This document shows, one piece after another, positions 49,017-59,780 of a DNA stretch of 64,000 nt. The notes beneath the pieces were generated by a model that searched no databases, was not told where the DNA came from, and saw only the letters and a program-made list of their open reading frames with translations. The position numbers and the translations under genes are program-made. Each line of letters opens with the position of its first letter. The stretch's first letter is position 1. The stretch is from Phorcus lineatus (lineage: Eukaryota > Mollusca > Gastropoda > Trochida > Trochidae), in contig OV121086.1 of assembly GCA_921293015.1 (NCBI GenBank), positions 37,261,194-37,325,193 on the forward strand, written 5' to 3'.

Positions 49017-52000
49017 GTAGGTAAAAGAGCGAGAAATGTCTTTGCCAAGTTTAGATATCCTCATAATTTGATTACACCAATATTTTTTTTATTCTAGTCT
49101 TTCAGATTGATGACGTCCCGGTAACGAAAGATACTGAACGAACTGAATTTTGCACGACGATACCGAAATAAATATACGGAGTAAACAAATGAAAACGTTG
49201 ATGAACTTTTCTGTATTCATGTCTTATAGGTTCCAAGCTCTGAAGTACAGTGGAAGTCAGATAATGTTGAATCAAAACCAGTACGCACCCCCTGAGCGGC
49301 AGTACCACCCACAAGCTATTACCCCAGGACAAGGGCAACACAGGGACAAGTCACCAGAGAGGCGCTACTGTAACGTGAGTTGGGGGTTCGGTCGAGTAAT
49401 AGGAAAAGTCTAACCCACAATCTGTAGATCATAACATTCTTGACTCGAATTCACCTCAGCCCGAAACATGACATCTTGAAAAGCAAGTCTAGATTTTGTT
49501 TGAATAGCATCTGCCGGAAACCCTAATTTCTCCGACGTTCCTTTCCTTTGGTAAATACTACCTCAAATAATATCGTTTGAAGATATAATCATATTATTTT
49601 ATCGACTAGATGTACTCGAGGAGTCTCAGTCATTCATGAAATGTGAAATGTGTATCTAGCTCCTTGCATTTTAATCACGGTTTTATCAAGCAATCGAAAT
49701 TGTGAAAAGGTGCCATTAGCTCATGTCTTCATCTTCAGTGATGCAACGGAACTCATGCCACATGAATAACACGGTTAGATTGGAGGTAGAGTCGGGTTTC
49801 GACCATAACACTCAACATACACTATAGTAACCAAAGCAACCGGTAAGGGCAAGAATGCCTTATGAATAAATGAACGGCTTTTCAATAACTTTGTGTACAT
49901 TTTTTAAAATTTCAAATTGATTAATTTGCATCTCTGATTTTAGTCAAAAAAGGACGGATCCACGTTGACGAACATCAAAAAGTCTGGTGTGCCACTGGTC
50001 GGCCTGTCATCCTCGGGACTGATGCCGCTCCCTCCTCGCCCCCCTATGATGATAGCGACGGGCGGAGTGGACCCCTTCACAGTGCCCGAAGGCGATGCCC
50101 CTTCCCGCCTTGTGGCCGAGTACAACCCCTACAGCAAATCATGGGGGGTCCTCACCCGCCTCCCTGACGCCAGACACCATCACGGCTCCGCGGTGCTTGA
50201 CGACCACATCTACGTCATAGGTAAGGGGGGTTATTACGCGAGGTAGCGTGTCATATAAAGAATATAAAGAATCCCTTTTTGCTGTAGGGCAACATCTACC
50301 CATGAAAAGTGGAACGGGCGTTATTTGGAACAGAGATCATAAAAACCGTGAAAGTGTGTCATGTTACTTTTTTGAAACTAGTGTAATTTTGTTCTTACAC
50401 GAGCGAGAGCGAGGGCAATACACACAATTGTAAAATCATATGTTCGATTACAAATTGATTCCATTTATGTTGGATTTAAGTGACACAGAGTATGTTTGAT
50501 AAATATTTATGTGGCTTAAATAAGAGCCAAAATACCAACTATCCTGACTTAAGTTCAAATATCCTCCCTAATCGTGCATCTGTATCTCTAAATTGCCAAA
50601 CTTAGGATATTTTTCTATTTTCATTGATAGTACAAAAACAACCATATAAATGTTAGTAAGTCGAACTTCTGCGTCAACTTTACACGAATATCAGTGGCCT
50701 ACTAAACATTACCAACCAATCTTTGTCCTTGTGTCTCGCCACTGTCCGGATTTCGATCACAAATTACGACTTAAATCTGTTTATTGCCTCTTTACTGAAC
50801 TGATACTCTGTAAGATTGTGATTTTCAGAAACAACCAATGCTGCTCGATAAATAAACATCATTAATTACGTTTGACAAATTTGACTCAAATAACATTCTC
50901 TGTGTTCCAGGCGGCTCACTGGTAGAGAGTAGCGACCCCGGGGACCTCTCCAACCCGACCAATGTATGCTACCGATACGATGCCACGGGCAATTTTTGGA
51001 CCCGTATCGCCCCCATGAAGAACAAGCGCATGTACCACGCGGTGGCAGTGTTGTGTGGCGTGCTTTATGCTGTCGGGGGACAGAACGAACAAGGAGAGTG
51101 AGTATAAAGAAGTTGTAAAGCTGAAAATATTTCAAAGCGAAATACAAGTAGGTCTTCATCGAACATTTCTGCGGGCTTTTCCTCTTGTTAGTTCGATATC
51201 TAATTTTGTGGGAAATGTGGGGTCGTCTACACGCTCCCAGTCATTCAATGCTTGCTAATCTTATTTGATGGTAAATAAGAAGGATATCTTATTAAAGTGT
51301 CACACAACGAACATACTTGGGCCAACTTATAAATTAAACATGAATGTTGTATGCAGTCCCGCCAGCATTGTCCTGCGAACCTCTAAAAACATTTAAATAG
51401 CTAAAAGCTCAATTAGACATTAAAATAATTAAAATATATTTGATGTTCATTTATAAGGCAGTCTTACCGAGGCTCTGACGACACTTTTTAATGAGTGCAA
51501 TTTATGCAATCTGAGGATTTTAAGATATCTATTTTATCATTCATTTCTTTGGATAGATATTTTATCAATGGTATTATCTGTCAACGAAATTATGGTGGGA
51601 GTGAGGAATAATCAACAGATATGTGCATGGATAGACAACGCGGAAATATTTGTACAGTGTTAATGTTGACTCGCAGTTTTTGGAATGTAGGAAGCGCAAA
51701 AATATTTTTCTAAATTTATTATATTTCGATGGTGAAATATGTCATTTATCGGTGAAAATAAAACCCGTATTTTCACTGAGTGAAATAAAAATGGTATTCT
51801 ACTCAGTGAAATGATGCAAAAATCATATGACGTCATTAGGGGCCAAACTACAATAGAATATAAAGATTTTGTATATTGTAATTTGAAAACTTGATTGTTA
51901 ACAAAAAAACTCTGAAATAATAACTACTCTTATATGCCTTACTTTTTCTCTTTCCATAGAGGTTACTAAATTTATACAACCAGACTTTGTGACAAGAGTG

Positions 52001-55000
52001 TCGTATTTCACGATTCTTCTGAAATCCCTTACCCTTTAGCCTGTTTGATTGTCTTCAGGTTATTACCGAGAGCACCAAAAGCGCTAACAACTGCCTCATG
52101 AGGGTATCCCTTATATAAAGTTGTCCTCTACGTTATAAGAATTTTATCAACAATAAAATATATTTCTCAGATTTATATACTTTTCGATCATAATATTGTT
52201 ATTATTTATTCTTAATCATTTTTAATAATTTTTTTCAAAAGTATATTTTATTTTCGATGAATAAAAGAAAAAATAAACAAGTCCAAACTTTGTATTACAT
52301 ATTCATAATCGGATTATTTCGTCATTAATCATTTTAAAAACAGATTATTTACACCATTTTGTAGTACAGATTTAAAATTTGTACCAAAAATGTTTTAAGG
52401 TCCATGATTGAGATTTCGTTCCAGCGAACAAGAGCTTATTATAAACGATGATCATTGAATTGAAAAAAAAAATCTACGGTATTCGCAGTAATGGATATTT
52501 CTCAGTAAACGATGCAATTTATTGTGTCAAATTTACAGCAAACTTATGCAAATCTATGTTCGAAACATGAGTGTATAAAATTGATTGTTAATCATATTTC
52601 AACGTCCATCTTTCATTGTCAAAAAAAAGACTCGATGACCTTGTTATAACACACAATTAGGTACGCTGATCAGAGTTCTTCAAATCAAGATATTTTGAAA
52701 TCTTTTTCAACTTTCATTTCAAACCAAAGTTAAAACACATTTTTGCAATTAAATGTCAAAAGGATTTACGTATTTTCGATCTAGAATAGTTGTGCAATAC
52801 AATCTAACATTAGCTTCGGAACTTTATAACCCATATGGTTATTCATAAGTGGTGCCACATTTTCAATATGGGCACATGTGCACATATCACTTTTGCCTAG
52901 CAACGATTGTCTAAACACAAGTTACCGTATTTCATCGTCTGTGACGTCATTAAAACATTGTTCATGACGTCAAACCGGATGAGCTCCACATGTAACAGAG
53001 GTTATCAAGGAAATAACGACTCAAGTAAATCAGGGCAGGGGATTTTGAAAATAATCAATATTCGATTGTCACAGTAACAGTGATTATATCAAATGGAAAA
53101 CATTAACTGTTGTCAGATTACTGATGATACTCATCCTCATGTTTTGATGTGGGTTTTTCTTATCTGTTTAACATGTAAATTCTGCTGATAATACTGAACC
53201 ATGTTGAACTACCTTGTTTAAATATGACCAATTGAATACACTTCCTTCTAGGGCAGCCGAGTGGCGAGGGTTTTGACAAAACGCCTCTTGTTTGTCAAAG
53301 ATAGAGATTATTACCCGAGGAAGTGTGTCATATGATTTTTACGAAATGAGTGCGATTTTTTGTATTACCCGAGCGAGAGCGAGGGTTATACACAAGTTCG
53401 CACGAGTTTCGTAAAAGTCATATGACACAATTCCGAGGGTTATAATTTCTTTATTACCGATTCTATTTCATTTAAAACACACGGAAAGCGGCCTACTTTC
53501 TTTGCTGCGGCCCGCTTCAGTGACGTCACGAACAATGGTTTGATGACGTCACAGACTGAAGACTGAAACAATCGTTGCTAGGCAAAAGTGATATGTGCAC
53601 ATGTGCTCATAGTGAAAATATGTCACCGCTTATGATAAACCATATGGGTAATAAAGTAGTATAAGGGATCGTATATCATTATATTTATTCCATATGAATT
53701 TAGTGAATGATTATTTTCAAGCTCCTGTGAATCAGGGCTTTCCATGAGAAGATGACAATGTGTATAGTGCGGACGTTACACTGAAATGTTTCACCCACTA
53801 ATAGCCATGTTCTTTTCGCCCACACCCAGGCCCCTGTCCTCTGTGGAGTACTACAATCCCGATACCGATCGGTGGGGAGAGGTGTGTCCCATGTCCGAAC
53901 CCAAGATCGGCGCGTGCAGTGTGGGTCACCGTGACCTCGTGTACGTGGTCGGAGGATTCCTTGAGACAGAGGAAGAAAAAGTCGTCTTGGGAACGGTCGA
54001 GTGTTATGATCCGAGGAGAAACAGGTACAACAACTACAACATTCACTGAAGCGGGCGTAAAATATTAATACCTATTAAAAAATGCTTGCTGACTTCATAG
54101 TGGACATTAAGGATTTGATAGTGATGGTTGATAAAACTTTTAAAAAATAACAATCAACGACGATACCAACTAATGCAAGATAATTTGATCAACGTTTTGG
54201 TTACGTAACGTCACAAGAAGCTCACTATGCATTTTTTAGAATTTCAAATCTGTTCGTATTTCTATAAGAATATTGCTTTAAAAATCGTCGGTTTTTTTAA
54301 TTTATATATTTAATCTTATTCATTTATTATTATTTTAACTACTTTTGCGAATGTGTGTCAACTCAGTAAATTCTAAGAAGGTACATCATTTTCTTAAGGC
54401 ACTAACGCACACCAATGTTTCGTAGACATAAATAATGTACAATCGTACAACAGCTATGCTTTTAAGGTGTGCACTTTTTCCAACTTAAACGAAAACTTTT
54501 ATTTCTATTTATATTTGCAGATGGTTTAGCAAAAACCCTCTGCCTGGTCCAAGGTGCCACGCAGGAATGGTGGAGGTTAAAGGGACGTTGTATCTCGTCG
54601 GAGGGTCCACCTTCTACGACGACAGCGACGCCATCACCAGCTTAGACACCATCCTCCGCCTGGACGACAATCACGACCGTTGGGACGTCATCCAGACCCT
54701 GCGGGTACCCAGGCACGACGCCGGAGTCTCTGCCATTGGTAAGTGGATGTTGCATCGTGGTCATTGTCATGGCTAGGAGGCCACAGTGGCAGCGCCATTT
54801 CTTAATGAAGTTCTGAGTGTAAGAAAAATGATAGGGGTGGTTTCAAGAGGATATTTTGAGTAATTACTCGCACTATGAAGATTTCGGTGTTTGATAAATA
54901 AACATTATTATATTTCGAATGGTGAAATATGCCATTTATCGGTGAAAATAAAACCCGTATTTTCACTGAGTGAAATAAAAATGGTATTCTACTCAGTGAA

Positions 55001-58000
55001 ATGATGCAACAATCATATGACGTCGTCTGTGACGTCATGAAAAATTTAATGACGTCATGCAAAGGCCGCGGTAGCGAAGCGTTTTAGTTTAGGGTCAGTT
55101 ACGGAGTTTTGGGAAACATAATAAATAGAACATTTGACATTTCTCGTCGAATACCATGAATATCTCATCTCGTGAAGTAGAAAATGATATATTTAAACTC
55201 GTGGCTACGCCACTCGTGAAAATATAAATTTCTACTTCACTCGATGAGATATCCATGGTATTCGACGAGAAATGTCAAATATCCTCTATAAGATATTACA
55301 CATAGAGTAATAACTCCGTGTAGTGACCATTTGATGTGTTTTCGTAAACGTTCAGTATGACGTCACAATGGTTGTGACGTATTACACGGAAATGAGGTTT
55401 TTCATCTTCTTATTCGCGTTCACTATTCTGGCGAAATAGTAGAAATTCTGTGTGTTGAAACAAAGATTGGACGATATGGGAATATTTTTCATGTGACGCC
55501 ACTATTGTGACCTCATTTTGTGCAACGGTATTGAATTGGTTTGATATCGCCTTAGGTATATAAACTGCAGTTTTTCTCACGAGAAAATAATGGAAAAATT
55601 ATCACATTATATGTTGTTTTTATTAATATAATATAGATATTTGATTTTAACATATTTAATCATAATGAAAGGGATTGATAACAAGTTCATCAACTTAGGA
55701 TAACCTCTACTTGTGTTTACAATTTTATACATTCCGATCATAAAAGGATAACAGATACTGAACAAGACATAGCTTTAGAGAGAAGAATAGCAAGACAAGC
55801 AAGGTTGAATATAAAACTAGTGTCTTACACAAATCATTTTGTCGCATTGTTATAAGATTGAACAACCTTAAATTTATTAACATCTTGCCAAATCGACAGG
55901 TCTGTACTTCCCTTAAAAAAAGTTGAAGAGTAATTGAAATATAGCATACATTCTTAATTCATCTGCAATGGGAATATTGTTAGTTGCAGTTGTTATATCT
56001 TCAAATAGAGAATAATACTGGCATATGTTCGTTAGGACTGCAAGAGCCTAAGGTGTATCTGGTACAAATGTATTGCATCACCACCGTACAACGTTATCTG
56101 TGTTCGAGCCCACTCCCTCTAACGGTCTTTACACGAGTTTGGCAATGTGTAAATTTGTAATACCACCCTTCGATGAAAGGAAACCAGGTTTGCGGATTAG
56201 AAAAAAGGGCTAGATAAGCCCTGGTATCTTTAACCCTTCGGTAATTTGTCAACCGAAATAACATTTTTAATTCATGATCAATTTGGAGCATTCGCTAAAT
56301 ACAGTCTGAACGCTTGTAATATTTGACCGACTTTTTAGGCGTCCCTTCCTGTTCGTTGTGAAGCATAACAAAGATAAAACATGCAAGCTTGAGGTGACTT
56401 TTCCAACTAAATGATACCGTCCTTATGCCAAAAGTGTAGCTTAGCTTTTTTAACAATTTCTCATTGAATGTGGTAGAAAGTTTATATTATATTATCATGG
56501 TGCAACTACGAGTGATGTTATTTTAATTTTCCACCTCACGAGAGGAGGTCAATGCGGTTTTGTCAAGAAAAGATGTTTATCTTATGTTAAAACTTTGCAT
56601 TCCCGCCGAGTCGGCTCCAGAACGAACCCATAGCCGATAATACATCAGAGCATTTATTCGATCATTTTATGACTATCCTTTGCTGGCCTCTCAGATTAGC
56701 ATCCGTTAAATGAATCATTTTCATAGTTAAGGCATTGTAAGCAATGGCTTTCGATAGCGTATGCTATTGGTTTAGCATCGAAAAGTCGATTATTCTTATT
56801 CTGGTACAAAAGAATTTCCGTCGCAAACCATGTGTTTCTGAACGCAGGTTCAGAGTATATGGTCAATGCCCAAGTCTTTTATTATTCAAACGTTTTAGAA
56901 GCTTCTAATAGTATAGAGAGGTGGTGTTCTGTTGAGAAATGTTCATCTTTCAACATAAAACAATGTGGAATTAATTTGAATGATTTTAAATGATGAATAA
57001 TATTTGTTATTGTTTTAACTCGTGTTCATTTATTTGATATCAGAAGATATTCAGAGAGATTCTCCCAGTTTTCACCAGCAGTGATAAATGACAAAGTAAA
57101 AAAAATACAGACATTTGCCACTAATTGGTGACAATTGCGGAATGGTATATATGTATGCGTTTCATTATGGGGTTATGGTATGAGTTTGTCCATTTAGTAC
57201 AAAATTTTGAAATTCAGCCTCTTAATCAGACCATTGGTTTTCAGTTTGCTAGATTTACAAACACATAAATTAAACATAGAATGCAAAAGTACATAATTGT
57301 ATTTCAGACATTATATAACTCTAACAATCATTGACAAAACCAGATCAGAAACCAATTTTATTTTACAGCGTCAACAAGCTAAGATTAAAGTGTCCTATAT
57401 CTTTAATGCGTTCAAAAAGAAAATTACTCTCATATAACCTTGCAAGTCTAGACCTTGAGTACAAGTGCGTAAGGCAAGCAGTGTGATTTACAGGTCATTG
57501 AAGTCTTTTCGTTGCGTACTGATAAACCAAGGGCAAATATGACCTGACTTAGGAGATACGAGATTAAAAATTTCTAACGTGATTACTCTGTACACAAAGC
57601 TGAAATGTATATGTTACAATCGACAGTATTTGGACACACTTTTGTACCCTGGCATTAAACCAACTTTTAGAACTTGAGTGAGTTCCGAATAAGATAATCT
57701 CGTGAGGAAAATTACAAATAGAATTTATTGTATAGAAAGTCCCAGTGTGTCCTCTATATGTCTTTCTAAATCCAAACTTTGTGCTTAAAGGGGTAGTAGT
57801 ACGATAAACAACGAAATCTCACAAAAACGAAAATAAATGATTTCAACTGCATGAACAAGTTTTGAATTGATCATTTCCTCAACGATTACAGATGATCGGG
57901 TTGAGTAGTGAGACGTTTTGACCCTCTGAAGATAGTACATGTGGCATAAACTTTGGGGAAACTTTGAAGATATTAATGTTTTAAAAAACGTGCTATTGCC

Positions 58001-59066
58001 CCTTCAATGCCTGATAAGCCTTTTGGTTCATTGTAAGTTGTGTTTTAACATTTCATGATGTTTTCTTCTCCTATTCTATGTCTCGGATGTTTTGTAAACA
58101 ACCTTAGGGAGAAAAGATATACGCCTATAAAACGGAAATTTCTTAGACTAGCAACAACAGCATTTGGTGTGTCTGTTGATGGGTTGATGATTTTTAATGT
58201 AGTGCCTTTGGGTGGGGGGGGGGATTATTCAGGATAAACTTCTTAAACAACAACCTTTTAATGTTCGTTTTTTCATTCTTTTTAACATAATTGTTGTAAT
58301 ATATTGAAGATTTTGAAAACAGAAGCCCTCTCTTCCATATCATTGTCTTGCCATAGCAACAGTGAGTTTTTTTAGCTCCGAAGTACGATGAACAATTTGG
58401 CAATAAATGTAATCTTTAATAACTTACAGTAATGCTTACGACGTACATTATATTGAAAACTAAAGACAATGCCTTTAGAAAACGAAATCGAATTAGTCAC
58501 CCTTACAGTATCATACAATCAACAGATTTAGAGCAGTCCTTCTTAAAAGAGAGATGACAAGCTGCTATGAAAACCAACCTCTTTTATCCAACGAGCATCA
58601 CACTCTATAGATATGTAGCCATTTTCTTTGAGATGATCATTTTGTAACATACAGTCGTACTTTTATCAGTAACAAGTACTTCTTGCTTTCCCCAAATCGC
58701 GCGACTATTCGAAATGAATAGCTGATATATTCATGACGTCATAGACAAAACCCAGTTTCGAAGTACTTGATCTATCATTGAGAAGGTATAAGGGAAATGA
58801 ACTTTTCATTTTATAATCCGTCCATATCCTAACAGATTGTAAAATTCTAGGAAAACCTGTCTGATTTCTCATGTTAAAAGTTTCCTATACTTGCAGGGAA
58901 CAACATCTACATTGTTGGGGGTGTGACGTCATCTGACAACCACGCGCTTTCTGACGTTGAGGTGTTAGACGTGGCGACCTGTGATTGGGTGGAAGGGGCG
59001 GACTGGCTCACCCATGCTGCTCTAGGTCTATCATGCTGCACCCTTGAGGCTAAATCAACAACATGA
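47692..59066 (+). CDS. Kelch-like BTB-BACK-Kelch protein, complete, seven exons
   Basis: Exons 47692-49016, 49230-49374, 49944-50220, 50911-51097, 53830-54024, 54521-54738 and 58897-59066 total 2517 nt, or 838 residues plus TGA, with all phases agreeing (2,0,1,2,2,1). Residues 1-200 are polar with a basic patch (KRTRRKSSK, about 17-25) that could be a nuclear signal. BTB spans about 203-316, BACK about 317-440, and Kelch repeats run from about 525 to the end. Repeats 1-5 close with IYVIGG, LYAVGG, VYVVGG, LYLVGG and IYIVGG. The sixth has the tryptophan (CDWVEG) but ends without a closing GG. Proteins of this build are usually CUL3 ubiquitin-ligase substrate adaptors, and some bind actin. The long N-terminal extension and the roughly 80-residue BACK-Kelch linker are unusual. 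The orthologue within the KLHL family is not recognised. The start is the first in-frame ATG after the stop at 47635-47637. Confidence 0.92.
49017..49229 (+). other. Kelch-like intron 1
   Basis: A short intron from GTAGGT to TCTTATAG. Reading on from exon 1 hits TAG at once. Confidence 0.8.
49230..49374 (+). CDS. Kelch-like gene exon 2: end of BACK and linker
   Basis: Acceptor TCTTATAG and donor GTGAGT bound this exon. It reads FQALKYSGSQIMLNQNQY, then a proline-, glutamine- and arginine-rich linker ending RRYCN in phase 0. The linker resembles the flexible BACK-Kelch connector of KLHL proteins but is longer than usual once exon 3 is added. Confidence 0.85.
49375..49943 (+). other. Kelch-like intron 2
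   Basis: GTGAGT to TGATTTTAG. No repeat was recognised. Confidence 0.75.
49944..50220 (+). CDS. Kelch-like gene exon 3: linker and Kelch repeat 1
   Basis: The exon follows acceptor TGATTTTAG and ends before GTAAGG in phase 1. After a Ser/Gly/Pro-rich linker it encodes Kelch repeat 1: VAEYNPYSKSWGVLTRLPDA, a histidine-rich RHHHGSAV turn, and IYVIG with the second glycine split across the junction. It is clearly more GC-rich than the flanking introns. Confidence 0.9.
50221..50910 (+). other. Kelch-like intron 3 with a foldback-element fragment
   Basis: GTAAGG to TGTTCCAG. At about 50235-50425 it contains GTGTGTCAT-type words and CGAGCGAGAGCGAGGG, also found in the middle of the foldback element in intron 4. 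It is probably a decayed relative. Confidence 0.6.
50911..51097 (+). CDS. Kelch-like gene exon 4: Kelch repeat 2
   Basis: Acceptor GTGTTCCAG and donor GTGAGT, phase 1 in and 2 out. It contains YRYDATGNFWTRIAPM, KRMYHAVAVL and LYAVGG, a complete Kelch blade with the diagnostic tryptophan and diglycine. Confidence 0.9.
51719..51835 (+). repeat. Intron repeat, copy 1
   Basis: About 117 bp beginning TATATTTCGATGGTGAAATA and ending CATATGACGTCA. It matches 54908-55022 in the same orientation with only a few differences, including the palindromic ACTGAGTGAAA / ACTCAGTGAAA words. Confidence 0.85.
52821..53657. mobile_element. Foldback element with long inverted arms
   Basis: Arms of roughly 150-170 bp (from 52821 and from 53657) are inverted copies. 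Both start ACTTTAT[A/T]ACCCATATGG and contain GCACATGTGCACATATCACT and TTGCCTAGCAACGATTGT. Each arm carries two TGACGTCA sites. The centre has a smaller inverted pair (GTGTCATATGA ... TCATATGACAC). No coding region. Confidence 0.85.
53830..54024 (+). CDS. Kelch-like gene exon 5: Kelch repeat 3 and start of 4
   Basis: The acceptor is CCACACCCAG, a weak polypyrimidine tract but frame-consistent, and the donor is GTACAA. The exon encodes SVEYYNPDTDRWGEVCPM and VYVVGG (repeat 3), then an acidic loop TEEEK and VECYDPRRNR opening repeat 4. Phase 2 on both sides. Confidence 0.88.
54521..54738 (+). CDS. Kelch-like gene exon 6: end of Kelch repeat 4, repeat 5
   Basis: Acceptor ATATTTGCAG, donor GTAAGT. 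It completes repeat 4 (RWFSKNPLPGPRCHAG, LYLVGG) and encodes most of repeat 5 (LDDNHDRWDVIQ, RVPRHDAGVSAIG). The acidic insert FYDDSDA lies in the loop after the diglycine, a surface often used for substrate contact in Kelch propellers. Confidence 0.9.
54908..55022 (+). repeat. Intron repeat, copy 2
   Basis: A near-identical partner of 51719-51835. This copy continues into two more TGACGTCA palindromes (55030, 55050) and then a long hairpin, so it is probably one end of a larger element of about 400 bp. Confidence 0.85.
55133..55279. repeat. 147-bp near-perfect palindrome
   Basis: The outer arms TTTGACATTTCTCGTCGAAT and their complement pair exactly. Pairing continues through ATACCATG, ATATCTCATC and GTGAAGTAGAAA to a tiny centre at about 55206. 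This would form a long stem-loop. Confidence 0.88.
58897..59066 (+). CDS. Kelch-like gene exon 7: end of repeat 5, partial repeat 6, stop
   Basis: After acceptor CTATACTTGCAG the exon reads GNNIYIVGG, then VEVLDVATCDWVEGADW, and ends EAKSTT before TGA at 59064-59066. Repeat 6 keeps the tryptophan but lacks the closing strand and diglycine. In many Kelch propellers the last blade is completed by N-terminal Kelch residues, so the short end may be normal. Intron 6 before it is the longest in the gene at about 4.2 kb. Confidence 0.88.
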
Positions 59067-59504
59067 GTACTATATAAGTCTTTATTTTCACGGAACAGAT
59101 TATAGTAATCTTAAGAAAAATGAATCTGATTGAAGGGGTTATTTATAATATTTTCAGAAAAAGTAAATCATTTATGTATAAACTGGAATATGTAACATCG
59201 TGAGTACTTTATAAATTGCTAAAGCAAAAGAGGTTAGATTTTCGTATATCATGTTGTCATTAACATTTACATTCATTTTGATATACATATAGTAAAATTT
59301 TCTATGATATAATATAATTTTATATCCTGAACATACATATTGTTTCTTTGTAATGATATGTTTATTGTTGTCTCATAACTTTTTGAAGTAAGAAAAAAGC
59401 TCCCGACCTTAGATTGAGAAATTTCATTTGCATGTTTGTTGTTTCTATGATATGAGCTTCAGCAACCTTGACAAAGGTCGTGTTAAGAGCAACATGTTTC
59501 TGAA

Positions 59505-59510
59505 AATAAA
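59505..59510 (+). terminator. Candidate poly(A) signal of the Kelch-like gene
   Basis: AATAAA occurs about 440 bases after the stop codon and is the first canonical hexamer I found in that flank. A 3'UTR of this size is plausible. Confidence 0.4.
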
Positions 59511-59634
59511 TATGGACAACACGATTCTCCGCGTACATGTCTTGATTATGTTTGCATTATTGTTGATGTATTGATCGTGGTCTGAAGCCCCTAATTCTCT
59601 ATGGTTACCCGACAGATGGCGGTTGTGAATAGGT

Positions 59635-59780
59635 CACGTGATGTGAGTTAACAAACAGGATATCACGTGATCTCACCTTAACTTATCAGAACAAGTTAAA
59701 GGGGAACAACAACCCTAGCCTTTCAGACCTAATTGACCAGCAGTTATGTAATTGCCATAGCCGGGGAAAGAGGTCACGTG
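59635..59780. promoter_or_regulatory. Cluster of three CACGTG E-boxes
   Basis: CACGTG occurs at 59635, 59664 and 59775, each inside TCACGTGA. The first two share a diverged arrangement followed by TGTGAG or TCTCAC, suggesting a partial inverted repeat. bHLH-ZIP factors of the USF/MYC/TFE type bind this site. No associated start site is visible. Confidence 0.4.

Larger units (their letters stand above)
51098..53829 (+). other. Kelch-like intron 4, rich in repeat elements
   Basis: A 2.7-kb intron holding a repeat shared with intron 6 (51719-51835) and a foldback element (52821-53657). The rest is AT-rich with no visible feature. Confidence 0.75.
54739..58896 (+). other. Kelch-like intron 6
   Basis: A 4.2-kb intron. 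Apart from the repeat copy at 54908, the palindrome at 55133-55279 and CRE sites at 55358 and 58734, it is AT-rich with no visible gene. Confidence 0.7.
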
